NCBI GenBank assembly: GCA_035573715.1
Contig: DATLZZ010000002.1
Location: forward strand, 186,001 to 250,000
DNA from: JACPRL01 sp035573715
GTDB taxonomy: Bacteria; Acidobacteriota; Terriglobia; Acidiferrales; 2-02-FULL-67-57
Length of the DNA stretch: 64,000 nucleotides
Direction: 5' to 3'
The position numbers and the translations under genes are program-made. The stretch's first letter is position 1. The number at the start of each line of letters is the position of its first letter. Below the pieces are notes generated by a model. It worked only from the letters and a program-made list of their open reading frames with translations. It was not told the origin of the DNA and made no database searches. Of the stretch, positions 6,475 to 13,640 are shown piece by piece.

Positions 6475-9400
6475 TCAGTGGGATTTTACCAGATTCACAG
6501 CTTGCTGCGCGGATGAACTCGGAGCGCGCGCGACGCCGCGACCGATGAGGCGGCGCTGCTCTTCGGCGGTAAGCTCAAAGATGTAGCGCACCAGCAGCTC
6601 GGCGTGGTCGCCGGTGTAGCTCCTGGCGGCGGGTGGATGCGGGGCGGAGAACACCCAGCGGTTGCCTTCGCGGCGGAAGAGTCCTGAGGGCATGGAGGTG
6701 CCTGGGATCATCTTGGCCGGGTCGACCACCCAGCGCTCCGTCCACGCAGGCTTCAGCCGCTCGCGCGCCAACACGAAGTTCGGGGCGGTGGCGGTGCGGT
6801 CATGCGTCGGGTCGCCATAAGCGTGGCACTTGAGGCACGGCGCCGCCGGATGGGTGAAGAGTTGCCGCGCCAAAGTGCGCTCCTGCTCGGTGAGCGGAGC
6901 GAGCTTGGGCGGCAGGTACGGCTGTTCCTGCGCTGAGAGAGCCTGGAAGAAGCGCACTAACGTTTGAATCTCCTGCTCGGAGAAGTTGAACGTGGGCATG
7001 CGCACCTGGAGATAGGAGCGAACGCCGTTGCGATTGGTGTCGGTCTTGCTCAGCGCCGGGTTCTCGAGAAACTTGGTCATCCAGTCGGGATTGAGGCGCG
7101 CGCCGGCGCCAATGAGCACCGGCGGCAACTGCTCCTTGCCTTCTCCCTGGTATTGAGGCATGTCCATCAGCGCCGAGCGCTGTCCGATGCGCATCACGTG
7201 GCAGCCCATGCAGTTGTACTTGCTGACAATCCACCAGCCTTCCTGGATGTCCTTCTGCGGGCCGCCGGTGGGACGATAGAGATATGAGGTCGGGAAGCCG
7301 TAGCCCGGGTCAACGCTGCCGAGCAGGAAGGTGGTAAGCGCCGTAATCTCTTCGGGCGTGAGGTTGGGCTTGGGCATCCGCAACCGCTCGGCCTCGGGCT
7401 TGGTGTCCTCTTTGCCCTTGTCGTAAATGGCGGGGTCGGCGAGCTTCTGCTCGAAAAATCCTTTGTGGTCGTACCACTTGCCGCGCGGCGAGGGCGTGCC
7501 GTCGGGGAGGATGCCGCGCTTGGCGTCCTCGGTGAGGAGGGCAAAATCGAGACGCTCGATGGGCTTGGAGCCCTCGGCAGTGAGCTCGGTGCCGATGCGC
7601 TGTTCCTCCTCCAGGCCGGAGATCTCGTGGCAGCCGGCGCACCCATAGAACTTCACCTTCGCCTTGCCCTCTTCAAACAGCTTGGGGTCGTTGAGGTAGT
7701 CGGCCTTGGCGTAGCTCGAGGGTTCCTGCTTCTTCTGCGTCATCAGGTAGGTGGCGATATCGCGGGCATCCTCGATGGTGAGCCGCAGAATCGGCATCGG
7801 GGTAGCGTTCTGCACCTGGAGTTCGGAACCGTCGTTGGGGCAGGTGGGGTGCTCGAGGTCGAAGACGAAGGGCAGCCCTTTCTTGGCGTAATCCTCCGGC
7901 GTCAGGTCGCGTTTCTCCAGCGGGCAGTAGGGCCGCAGGCGCTCGCGCGGGTTGTGAATCCAGCGCACCAAATAGTCGTAGTTGTTTTTCTCGCCGACGC
8001 GGGAGAGGTTGGCGGCGAAGTTCCCTCCAATCTCGTTCTCCCCCTCGCCAATGGAGTGGCAGGCCAGGCACCCGCGAGTTTCGAAGAGCTGCTTGCCGCG
8101 CGCGGCGTTGCCCAACGGCTGCTTGGGCACCTCTGCCTTGAGGGCGTTCTGCCACAGGAACGCCGAGATGACTTGCACGTCGTGCGCGTCGAGTCGGAAG
8201 CGAGGCATCTTGGTAGTGGGCCGCCAGGCGTGCGGGTTTTCCAGCCAGACGGGAATCCAGTCAGGACGAATCTTGGCGCGGATTTCCTTCAGGTTGGGGC
8301 CGACCTTCTTGTCCTCGCGCAGCAGACTGCGGGCGTCGCGGCGCAACTGCTCGCTCTGGGCGTCGAGACCGCTGATGCGCAGGCGGAGCTGCTCGGCGCG
8401 GGCGTAGTAGCGTTGCGCTTCTTCGTTGGTCTGGGCCGTATCGCCTTTCTGGATGCTCTGCTGGATTTCGCGCTCCCACTGAGCGCGCTGCAGGTTGATC
8501 TGGCGCAGCCCCAGTTGAGTGGCTTGCAGGCGCTCGCGCTCGTCGTCGAAGCCTTCGTAGCGGTGGCAGCCGATGCAGCCCCGCTGCCGGAAAAGTTCCT
8601 TGCCGCGGTTGAGGGTGGTGGAGTAATCCAGGACCATGTCGCGGGCGTGGCACTGCTGGCAGCCAGCCTCGAAGTTCTCCCGGTAGTAGAGCGGCCACAG
8701 CCAGTACTTGTGGCGGCCGTGGCCCTTGTACTCGCTGGAAGCGGCGCGACCGTTGCCGCCGTGGCAGGTGGAGCAACCGAAGCGTTCCGGGTCGTGGATG
8801 CGCAGCAGGTCGCGCTCCGGGTGGCTGACGAAGGCGCGCAGATACTTTTCCTGCGTGGCGGAAAGTTTGCGTTTGCCGCCGTCGGTGGCCGCGTCGCGCA
8901 AGGCGGCCAGGGTAATCTCCACCGGCTCACGCGTGCCCAAGTGGCAGGACTCGCAGCGGTCCACCTGGTCGGTGCGAAGGACGTGAATCTGCTTGATCTC
9001 CACCGGCATGTGACGGACTTTGTTCAACAGGCCCTTCAACTGCGCCGCCGAGAGCCCCAGCGTGTTGTTCTCCATGTATTCCTGCATCCGGGCGTTCAGT
9101 TCATTCACCGTTTCCCGCACCCGTACCAGTTCGGTGAGCAATTCGGCCTTGCGCTCCTTCAGGTTGTTGTACTCGCTCTCCAAGCTGTCGTAGTCGAGCC
9201 GCAAGGTTTCCATCTTGCCGTCGGCGGTCGGCAGATTGGCCACGCTGACTTCTTTCTTCGCCTCCTCCACGGCCTTCAGCAGGCGCTCCTTGGCGCGGGC
9301 GTCGCCGGTAAAGCTGGCCTTCTCGGCCTCGTACATCAGGGCGCTCACCCTGCCGCGCGCGGTGGCGAACAGGTCGGTGAGCACGGTGAGGCGGCGCTCA

Positions 9401-9723
9401 ATGATTCCCAGCTCGTCCTGGATTTCCTTCTCGCGCGGGGCGGCGGCGGCCCGCGCGGCTTCCAGTTGCTTCGCGAGCTCCTGGTAGGCGGCCGACTGGG
9501 TCACCTGCTCTTCGCGGGCGGTCTGCTCGGCGATGGCCTTCTCCAGGAACTTGCTGTAGACCTCCGTGAAATACTCCTGGTAGCCCTTCCAGGGACGCAG
9601 CCCGTAGAACTCGTCGTAGAGCGCCCAGACTAGCGAGAGAAGCAAAAGAATGGAGGCAACCAGCAGAGGGCCGCTCATTGAGCGGCTGGTGATGGGGTCG
9701 TGGTGCGGGACGGGCTCAGCCAA
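6475..9723 (-). CDS. Octahaem c-type cytochrome, membrane-anchored
   Basis: 1082 residues. An N-terminal membrane helix (about 18-36) is followed by a long charged coiled coil (about 45-225) and eight CxxCH haem sites whose first cysteines are at residues 257, 317, 355, 383, 552, 695, 838 and 963. The later sites sit in cytochrome c-like modules (ARGKQLFETRGCLACHSIGEGE; KYNCMGCHVMRIGQRSA). The TTG at 9723 is preferred because a GGAGG lies six bases before it; the in-frame ATG at 9678 has none. It directly follows the two cytochrome b genes and replaces the usual cytochrome f or c1. I infer that it is the electron-accepting subunit of that quinol oxidoreductase. Confidence 0.88.
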   Translation of the reverse strand: MAEPVPHHDPITSRSMSGPLLVASILLLLSLVWALYDEFYGLRPWKGYQEYFTEVYSKFLEKAIAEQTAREEQVTQSAAYQELAKQLEAARAAAAPREKEIQDELGIIERRLTVLTDLFATARGRVSALMYEAEKASFTGDARAKERLLKAVEEAKKEVSVANLPTADGKMETLRLDYDSLESEYNNLKERKAELLTELVRVRETVNELNARMQEYMENNTLGLSAAQLKGLLNKVRHMPVEIKQIHVLRTDQVDRCESCHLGTREPVEITLAALRDAATDGGKRKLSATQEKYLRAFVSHPERDLLRIHDPERFGCSTCHGGNGRAASSEYKGHGRHKYWLWPLYYRENFEAGCQQCHARDMVLDYSTTLNRGKELFRQRGCIGCHRYEGFDDERERLQATQLGLRQINLQRAQWEREIQQSIQKGDTAQTNEEAQRYYARAEQLRLRISGLDAQSEQLRRDARSLLREDKKVGPNLKEIRAKIRPDWIPVWLENPHAWRPTTKMPRFRLDAHDVQVISAFLWQNALKAEVPKQPLGNAARGKQLFETRGCLACHSIGEGENEIGGNFAANLSRVGEKNNYDYLVRWIHNPRERLRPYCPLEKRDLTPEDYAKKGLPFVFDLEHPTCPNDGSELQVQNATPMPILRLTIEDARDIATYLMTQKKQEPSSYAKADYLNDPKLFEEGKAKVKFYGCAGCHEISGLEEEQRIGTELTAEGSKPIERLDFALLTEDAKRGILPDGTPSPRGKWYDHKGFFEQKLADPAIYDKGKEDTKPEAERLRMPKPNLTPEEITALTTFLLGSVDPGYGFPTSYLYRPTGGPQKDIQEGWWIVSKYNCMGCHVMRIGQRSALMDMPQYQGEGKEQLPPVLIGAGARLNPDWMTKFLENPALSKTDTNRNGVRSYLQVRMPTFNFSEQEIQTLVRFFQALSAQEQPYLPPKLAPLTEQERTLARQLFTHPAAPCLKCHAYGDPTHDRTATAPNFVLARERLKPAWTERWVVDPAKMIPGTSMPSGLFRREGNRWVFSAPHPPAARSYTGDHAELLVRYIFELTAEEQRRLIGRGVARAPSSSAQQAVNLVKSH

Positions 9724-9740
9724 CGAGAGCCTCCGCGGAA
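9724..9740 (-). promoter_or_regulatory. Ribosome binding site deciding a TTG start
   Basis: On the minus strand a GGAGG (9734-9730) is followed by six bases and then TTG (9723-9721), the start of the octahaem cytochrome. The next in-frame ATG, at 9678, has no purine-rich stretch before it. This supports TTG initiation. Confidence 0.65.
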
Positions 9741-9750
9741 ACCTGAGCGC

Positions 9751-10704
9751 TCAGATGTTGAACCATGGCGTAACCCAGACGTATTTGATTCGGAACAGCA
9801 GCCGGGCCAGCATCTTCACCGGCAGCCCGAGCATGGTGACCGCGAAGAACTGGATGGTGAGGTACTGCACCAGTCCCATGCGGTTCAGGATTTTGCGTGT
9901 GTGGTCGTTGATGGTCATCAGCTTGTGAACCGCCAGGGCTGCGAGGACGTAGTAGGCACCGACGACAAGCCCGCCGAAAATAATCTTGCCCGGCCAGGTG
10001 TGAATGCCGGGAATCCAACTGAACAGAATCGTCTCGTGCAGGTCGCGGTTGACCTCGAAGACCAGCTTGTTGTGGTCCCAGGTCTGTCCCGGCCAGAACC
10101 ACATCCAGCCTGGCCCGCGGATGAACGTCCCGATGACAATCATCAGCACCCACAGACCGAGAAAGCCGAAGCAGAACGAGAGAATGGCGATGCGGCGCTG
10201 CTTGAAGGTGTAGTAGCCGTTGCCGAGCGGGTTGGCGTCGACGTAGGGGATGACCATCAGCCCGACGATGATGAGCGTCGGCATCAGCACGCCGGCGATC
10301 CAGGGATCGAAGTAGACCAGCATCTCCTGCAGGCCGAGGAAGTACCACGGCGCCTTGGCCGGGTTCATCGTCAGGTTGGGGTTGGCGGGCTCTTCCAGCG
10401 GCGCGTTGAGCGTGATGGACCACACCATGAGAATGAAGGTCACGATGATGGCCGCCAGAAACTCAATCCGCATCAGGTAGGGCCAGGTATGCACTTCGCG
10501 GGGCCACTCCGGACGGTAGGGGAAGGTCTTGCGGTGATGGCTCTTCGCCATCGCGGGATCTTTCTCGAGCTGCGTGATCAGGCGGTCGTTCTCCAGCGCC
10601 TGCCGAAAGGCGTACCAGGTGTAGAAGGGAACCAGCAGCAGCAGGCCGACAATGGGGATGTTGTCGGGAGTCGAGGTGATTTCCCACAACTGGTGCCAGT
10701 CCAT
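9751..10704 (-). CDS. Cytochrome b C-terminal subunit (subunit IV/QcrC-like)
   Basis: 317 residues with several membrane helices. The quinol-site signature is present in the form N-P-A-K-APWYFLGLQEMLVYFDPW (residues about 113-134), corresponding to PEWY of subunit IV but with A-P-W-Y as in menaquinol-type complexes. Compared with subunit IV (about 160 residues) it has an N-terminal extension of about 80 residues and additional C-terminal helices after a tryptophan-rich loop (RGPGWMWFWPGQTWDHN). It follows the b6-like gene by 11 bases and precedes the octahaem cytochrome. It completes the split cytochrome b. Confidence 0.88.
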   Translation of the reverse strand: MDWHQLWEITSTPDNIPIVGLLLLVPFYTWYAFRQALENDRLITQLEKDPAMAKSHHRKTFPYRPEWPREVHTWPYLMRIEFLAAIIVTFILMVWSITLNAPLEEPANPNLTMNPAKAPWYFLGLQEMLVYFDPWIAGVLMPTLIIVGLMVIPYVDANPLGNGYYTFKQRRIAILSFCFGFLGLWVLMIVIGTFIRGPGWMWFWPGQTWDHNKLVFEVNRDLHETILFSWIPGIHTWPGKIIFGGLVVGAYYVLAALAVHKLMTINDHTRKILNRMGLVQYLTIQFFAVTMLGLPVKMLARLLFRIKYVWVTPWFNI

Positions 10705-10715
10705 TCGTTCCTTCC

Positions 10716-11669
10716 TTACCGGGGCTGGCCGCTCGGCCGCATGATGATCGGCTTCGGGCCCTTCTGTTCCTTGACTTCCGATTCCAGCATCACCGGCGCG
10801 GGGCCGGAGATTCCGCCGTCCTTGCGCACCCGCCAGAAGTGCACCACCATGAAAACCGAGGCCAGCAAGGGCAGGGCAATGCAGTGCCAGATGTAGGAGC
10901 GCAGCAGAGCGTTGGCGTCAACGATAGAGCCGCCCAGCAAGGCGAAGCGGACGTCGTTATAGGGCGTCATGCCGAGCTGCGTGCCAAAGGGACCTTCATG
11001 GCCGAGCAGCGGAGTAGCTCGGGCCATGTTGGTGCCCACCGTAACAGCCCAGAAGCCAAGCTGGTCGTCCGGCAGCAAGTAACCGGTGAAGCTGAGCAAC
11101 AGCGTGAGCACGAGGAGCACCACGCCGATGCACCAGTTAAACTCTCGCGGGGTCTTGTACGAGCCGGTGAGAAACACGCGGAACATGTGCAGCCACACCG
11201 TCAGCACCATCAGGTGTGCCGCCCAGCGGTGCATGTTGCGCAGTAGCAGGCCGAAGGGGACGTCGTGCTCGAGATACAAGATGTCGCGGAAGGCCTGCAC
11301 CTTGGTCGGGTGGTAGTAGAACATCAGCAGCACGCCGGTAACAGTCAGCACCAGAAAAACGTAGAAGGTGATGCCGCCCATACCCCAGGTGTAGGCGTAG
11401 CGCACGGCGTCGCGGTTGATCTTGGCCGGGTGCAGGTGGAAGAAGACGTTGGTCAGAACGCTGAGAGCGCGGTTGCGCGGCTCCTCGTCGTGCTTGACCC
11501 GGAAGATGGAGCGGTAGAGTTGGGTTTTCTCCGGCTCTTTGAGCGCGGCAATTTCTTCGCGCGCCTTCTCCTCGACAACCTTGCGCGCTTCCTGCGCTTT
11601 GTCGAGGAGAGCGGCGACGCCCTTCTTGCCGCCGTTCTCCGCCTTGTCTTGTTTCTCTTCCTCTGCCAT
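10716..11669 (-). CDS. Cytochrome b6-like subunit
   Basis: 317 residues. A charged soluble N-terminus of about 90 residues precedes four membrane helices. Haem ligands are spaced as in b6-type proteins: H147-x13-H161 and H262-x14-H277. The Qo helix is visible as FTGYLLPDDQLGFWAVTVGTNM. I chose the ATG at 11669, 13 bases past the Rieske stop; an upstream start at 11726 would overlap the Rieske gene by 44 bases. It binds two b haems and, with the gene at 9751-10704, forms the transmembrane core that oxidises quinol. Confidence 0.92.
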   Translation of the reverse strand: MAEEEKQDKAENGGKKGVAALLDKAQEARKVVEEKAREEIAALKEPEKTQLYRSIFRVKHDEEPRNRALSVLTNVFFHLHPAKINRDAVRYAYTWGMGGITFYVFLVLTVTGVLLMFYYHPTKVQAFRDILYLEHDVPFGLLLRNMHRWAAHLMVLTVWLHMFRVFLTGSYKTPREFNWCIGVVLLVLTLLLSFTGYLLPDDQLGFWAVTVGTNMARATPLLGHEGPFGTQLGMTPYNDVRFALLGGSIVDANALLRSYIWHCIALPLLASVFMVVHFWRVRKDGGISGPAPVMLESEVKEQKGPKPIIMRPSGQPR

Positions 11670-11682
11670 GATTCTCGGCCCG

Positions 11683-12237
11683 CTAGACGGCGAGGTAAGC
11701 GCCGGAGCGCCCGTCGCCGTCGTCAAACTCGCAGCGCTTGCCCTTCTCGCACTTGTAGAGCCGGCTGACGTCCACCACGATCTGCCCCTGTGGGTTCAGC
11801 TCGACGTAGGCGCGGTCCATCGGCCGCGGCGCTGGACCTTCAAAGTTGACCCCGTCGCTGTCGTAGCCGCTGCCGTGGCAGGGGCACTTGAACTTGTTTT
11901 CGCTGGCTTTCCAGTCCGGCGTGCAGCCCAGGTGCGTGCAGCGGGCGTAGATGACGAACAGCCGGTCGGGCTTGCGCACCACCCAGATGCGGTACTCCTG
12001 CTGGAACTTGGTTTCGACGCCCAAGCCGAAGTCGGCCGGGGCGCCGACGATGAACTGGGTCTTGGGCTCGAACAGGGTGCGGGGGAAAAAGAACCGCATG
12101 ATCATCAGGCCGAGCGCGCCGACAAAGCTCCAGATGATGGCCCAGACCAGGCGCCGGCGGAGCTTGACCGGCTCGACCGTGGGCTTGGGGGGGACTTCGG
12201 CGGCTGCCTTGTCGGTTACCGCGGGGGACGTGCTCAT
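11683..12237 (-). CDS. Rieske 2Fe-2S protein
   Basis: 184 residues. One N-terminal membrane helix (about 30-50) anchors a Rieske domain with ligands C100-T-H102 and C118-P-C120-H121; C105 and C120 are the conserved disulfide pair. It transfers electrons from quinol to the cytochrome c subunit. The C-terminus adds an uncommon 25-residue tail containing C163 and C169 plus an acidic GDGDGR-like stretch. It is the first gene of the complex and starts about 80 bases downstream of the predicted transcription start. Confidence 0.95.
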   Translation of the reverse strand: MSTSPAVTDKAAAEVPPKPTVEPVKLRRRLVWAIIWSFVGALGLMIMRFFFPRTLFEPKTQFIVGAPADFGLGVETKFQQEYRIWVVRKPDRLFVIYARCTHLGCTPDWKASENKFKCPCHGSGYDSDGVNFEGPAPRPMDRAYVELNPQGQIVVDVSRLYKCEKGKRCEFDDGDGRSGAYLAV

Positions 12238-12323
12238 TCCTCGCCGCTCACCTCCGCGCCAATCGTCCGCCTCTGAGCGGACAAGGTGCGCTGCTTGGGG
12301 CTCCTGCTGCTCGAAGTTAGCAT

Positions 12324-12352
12324 CTTATATTGAATACAAATCGGGCTGTCAA
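12324..12352 (-). promoter_or_regulatory. Sigma-70-type promoter of the Rieske/b/octahaem operon
   Basis: On the minus strand: TTGACA (12352-12347), a 17-base spacer, TATAAG (12329-12324). That is a perfect -35, five of six bases in the -10 and ideal spacing. The predicted start is near 12317, giving a leader of about 80 bases before the Rieske gene. Confidence 0.75.
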
Positions 12353-12359
12353 GCGAACT

Positions 12360-12400
12360 CGGCGCTTGGTAGTGACTCATGAGTCACTACCCGGCGCTTG
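12360..12400. repeat. 24-bp perfect palindrome between 9-bp direct repeats
   Basis: GGTAGTGACTCA followed by its exact reverse complement occupies 12368-12391. The same nine bases, CGGCGCTTG, stand at 12360-12368 and 12392-12400. The centre of symmetry lies about 62 bases upstream of the predicted start of the respiratory operon, a usual position for an activator acting from upstream. No T-tract follows, so it is not a terminator. It is either an operator for a dimeric regulator or a small palindromic insert with duplicated flanks. Confidence 0.6.
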
Positions 12401-12511
12401 AGCACTGTCCAAAAAAGACCGGGCGTATTGAGCGACACCTGATCGCTTCCCAAACGGACAGCCGGGAATTCCTCGTGCGACCTGGTTGCGCGTTCTAGAA
12501 GAACATGACAA
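12401..12511. other. Intergenic stretch without recognised features
   Basis: This part of the divergent gap between the Rieske gene and the secreted-peptide gene contains no convincing ORF, RNA gene or terminator. An A6 run lies at about 12412-12417 and an eight-base TTCTAGAA palindrome near 12493-12500. Confidence 0.4.
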
Positions 12512-12541
12512 TTCACACAACTCCTTCTCTAAGAGTAAAAT
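12512..12541 (+). promoter_or_regulatory. Possible promoter for the secreted-peptide genes
   Basis: TTCACA (12512-12517), 18 bases, TAAAAT (12536-12541). Five of six bases match in each box and the surroundings are AT-rich. It would start transcription about 10 bases before the AGGAGG at 12557-12562. Moderate support only. Confidence 0.4.
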
Positions 12542-12616
12542 GCGTGATGGAGTACTAGGAGGATTTTCCTATTGAAAGAAAACGGGGGGGCACTAGAGAA
12601 TAAACATATGCCTTTC

Positions 12617-12631
12617 GAGGAGGTTGCGGTG
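12617..12631 (+). promoter_or_regulatory. Ribosome binding site deciding the GTG start of the Cys-rich peptide
   Basis: GAGGAGG (12617-12623) is followed after five bases by GTG (12629-12631). Starting here places the positively charged n-region of the signal peptide at the very N-terminus. A second in-frame start, TTG at 12572 with AGGAGG nine bases before it, would add 19 residues. Confidence 0.55.
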
Positions 12632-12847
12632 AAGATCCCAAGCAAGCGCAAACAGTGGGTACGCCTCTTCTCGCTGCTCGGCATTGTGATGGTTTTGAGC
12701 GCCTCATTGCCTGGCCAAGTGGCTTTGGCAGCTGATGAGTGCTGTGTTCGCTGCGGCGGGTTCAGGGTCTGTTGGAACGTCGTCGCCTGCGATAATTGGG
12801 CATGCTTCTGTGACAGCGAAGGCGACCCCGTCCTGTGGTGTCAGTAG
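12629..12847 (+). CDS. Secreted cysteine-rich peptide, unknown
   Basis: 72 residues from the GTG start. Residues 1-34 form a signal peptide (KIPSKRKQWVR, a hydrophobic core, then V-A-L-A before the cut). The predicted mature peptide has 38 residues with eight cysteines: one adjacent C-C pair, one C-x-C pair, two tryptophans and net acidic charge. Even cysteine number and export suggest disulfides, a metal site or Cys-based cross-links. No modification enzyme, transporter or immunity gene is adjacent. I recognise no family. A longer version beginning at TTG 12572 is possible. The downstream gene 32 bases later also encodes a secreted protein. Confidence 0.6.
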   Translation: MKIPSKRKQWVRLFSLLGIVMVLSASLPGQVALAADECCVRCGGFRVCWNVVACDNWACFCDSEGDPVLWCQ

Positions 12848-12879
12848 GAGCTTGCGGGGTGAAGACCAGGGGGTGAACA

Positions 12880-13596
12880 ATGCCTAAGGCAACGTCCTCT
12901 TCGCCTTTCGGCGCGGCAGTCCTGGTAGTTTGCCTCGGAGCTTTGGCGTCGAGCCTTCACGCGCAAAGCCCTCTATCGATCGCGGCCATAGAGAACATTC
13001 CTGATTGTCCTGTGAGGTTGGCCAGCGCAACGGGGGGAAGCGATTCGACGTGGCTTCGAATCGGGGATATAGAGCTCGAGAACAATTCCGATTCCGATGT
13101 AAGGCTCTGGACCGTGAAATACAAGTACCTTTTTGCAAACGGGCATGCTCGATCTGTCTATGTCCTTTGGCCTTCTTCAGCGGCAGAGTTCTCCCGCGGG
13201 CGGCGAGTATTCAGCAAGCCGGTTGAGGTTTCAGGAGACGAGTGGAAAGGGTTGGCCGTGGAGGCCATCACCGCCCAACTGTTTTACGTTGAACTGGGGT
13301 CAGGGCAGGTATGTGGCGAGGACACAGGCGGCATCCTCGCCCGCAAGCGCGCAAGCTTCTGGCAAGGGACAGCGGAAAAGCGCCGCTTGCTCACCCTGTA
13401 TCGGGAGCAGGGCGGCACGGCTCTGATGGAGGCGCTTTCCGAGAGTCAACAGCCTGGCGAGGACCCCGCCAGCTCTGCCGTTCGGCAGGCAATGCTCCGA
13501 GCCTATCAGCGGAAGGGACTTCCGGAAGTGCTCGCCCTTCTTGAAAAGCCGGCCGAGGCCAGTGTGCCACTCGTCTTCTTGCGCTCAAAGGAGTAG
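12880..13596 (+). CDS. Secreted protein, unknown
   Basis: 238 residues with a signal peptide ending about residue 29 (SSLHAQ). The mature part begins with a probable beta-sandwich region (residues about 40-130: IGDIELENNSDSDVRLWTVKYKY reads like an immunoglobulin-type strand pattern split by turns) and ends with a helical region (about 155-238). The mature chain has two cysteines that could pair. It follows the Cys-rich peptide gene by 32 bases with its own GGGGGTGA-type ribosome site. No family is recognised. It converges on ferrochelatase across 44 bases with no visible terminator hairpin. Confidence 0.6.
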   Translation: MPKATSSSPFGAAVLVVCLGALASSLHAQSPLSIAAIENIPDCPVRLASATGGSDSTWLRIGDIELENNSDSDVRLWTVKYKYLFANGHARSVYVLWPSSAAEFSRGRRVFSKPVEVSGDEWKGLAVEAITAQLFYVELGSGQVCGEDTGGILARKRASFWQGTAEKRRLLTLYREQGGTALMEALSESQQPGEDPASSAVRQAMLRAYQRKGLPEVLALLEKPAEASVPLVFLRSKE

Positions 13597-13640
13597 GGAG
13601 TTCGTTTCTTCGGTCGGGGCTTCCACTAGCGCTTAAGCAA

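Noticed and set aside
7465..9633. A 722-codon open frame on the plus strand opposite the octahaem cytochrome gene
   Set aside because: It is a GC-rich shadow frame. The minus strand encodes eight ordered CxxCH motifs, while the plus frame has low-complexity Val/Ala/Gly/Leu/Arg composition and no domain.
12608..12610. ATG as the start of the Cys-rich peptide
   Set aside because: No ribosome site precedes it, while GTG 12629 and TTG 12572 both have one.
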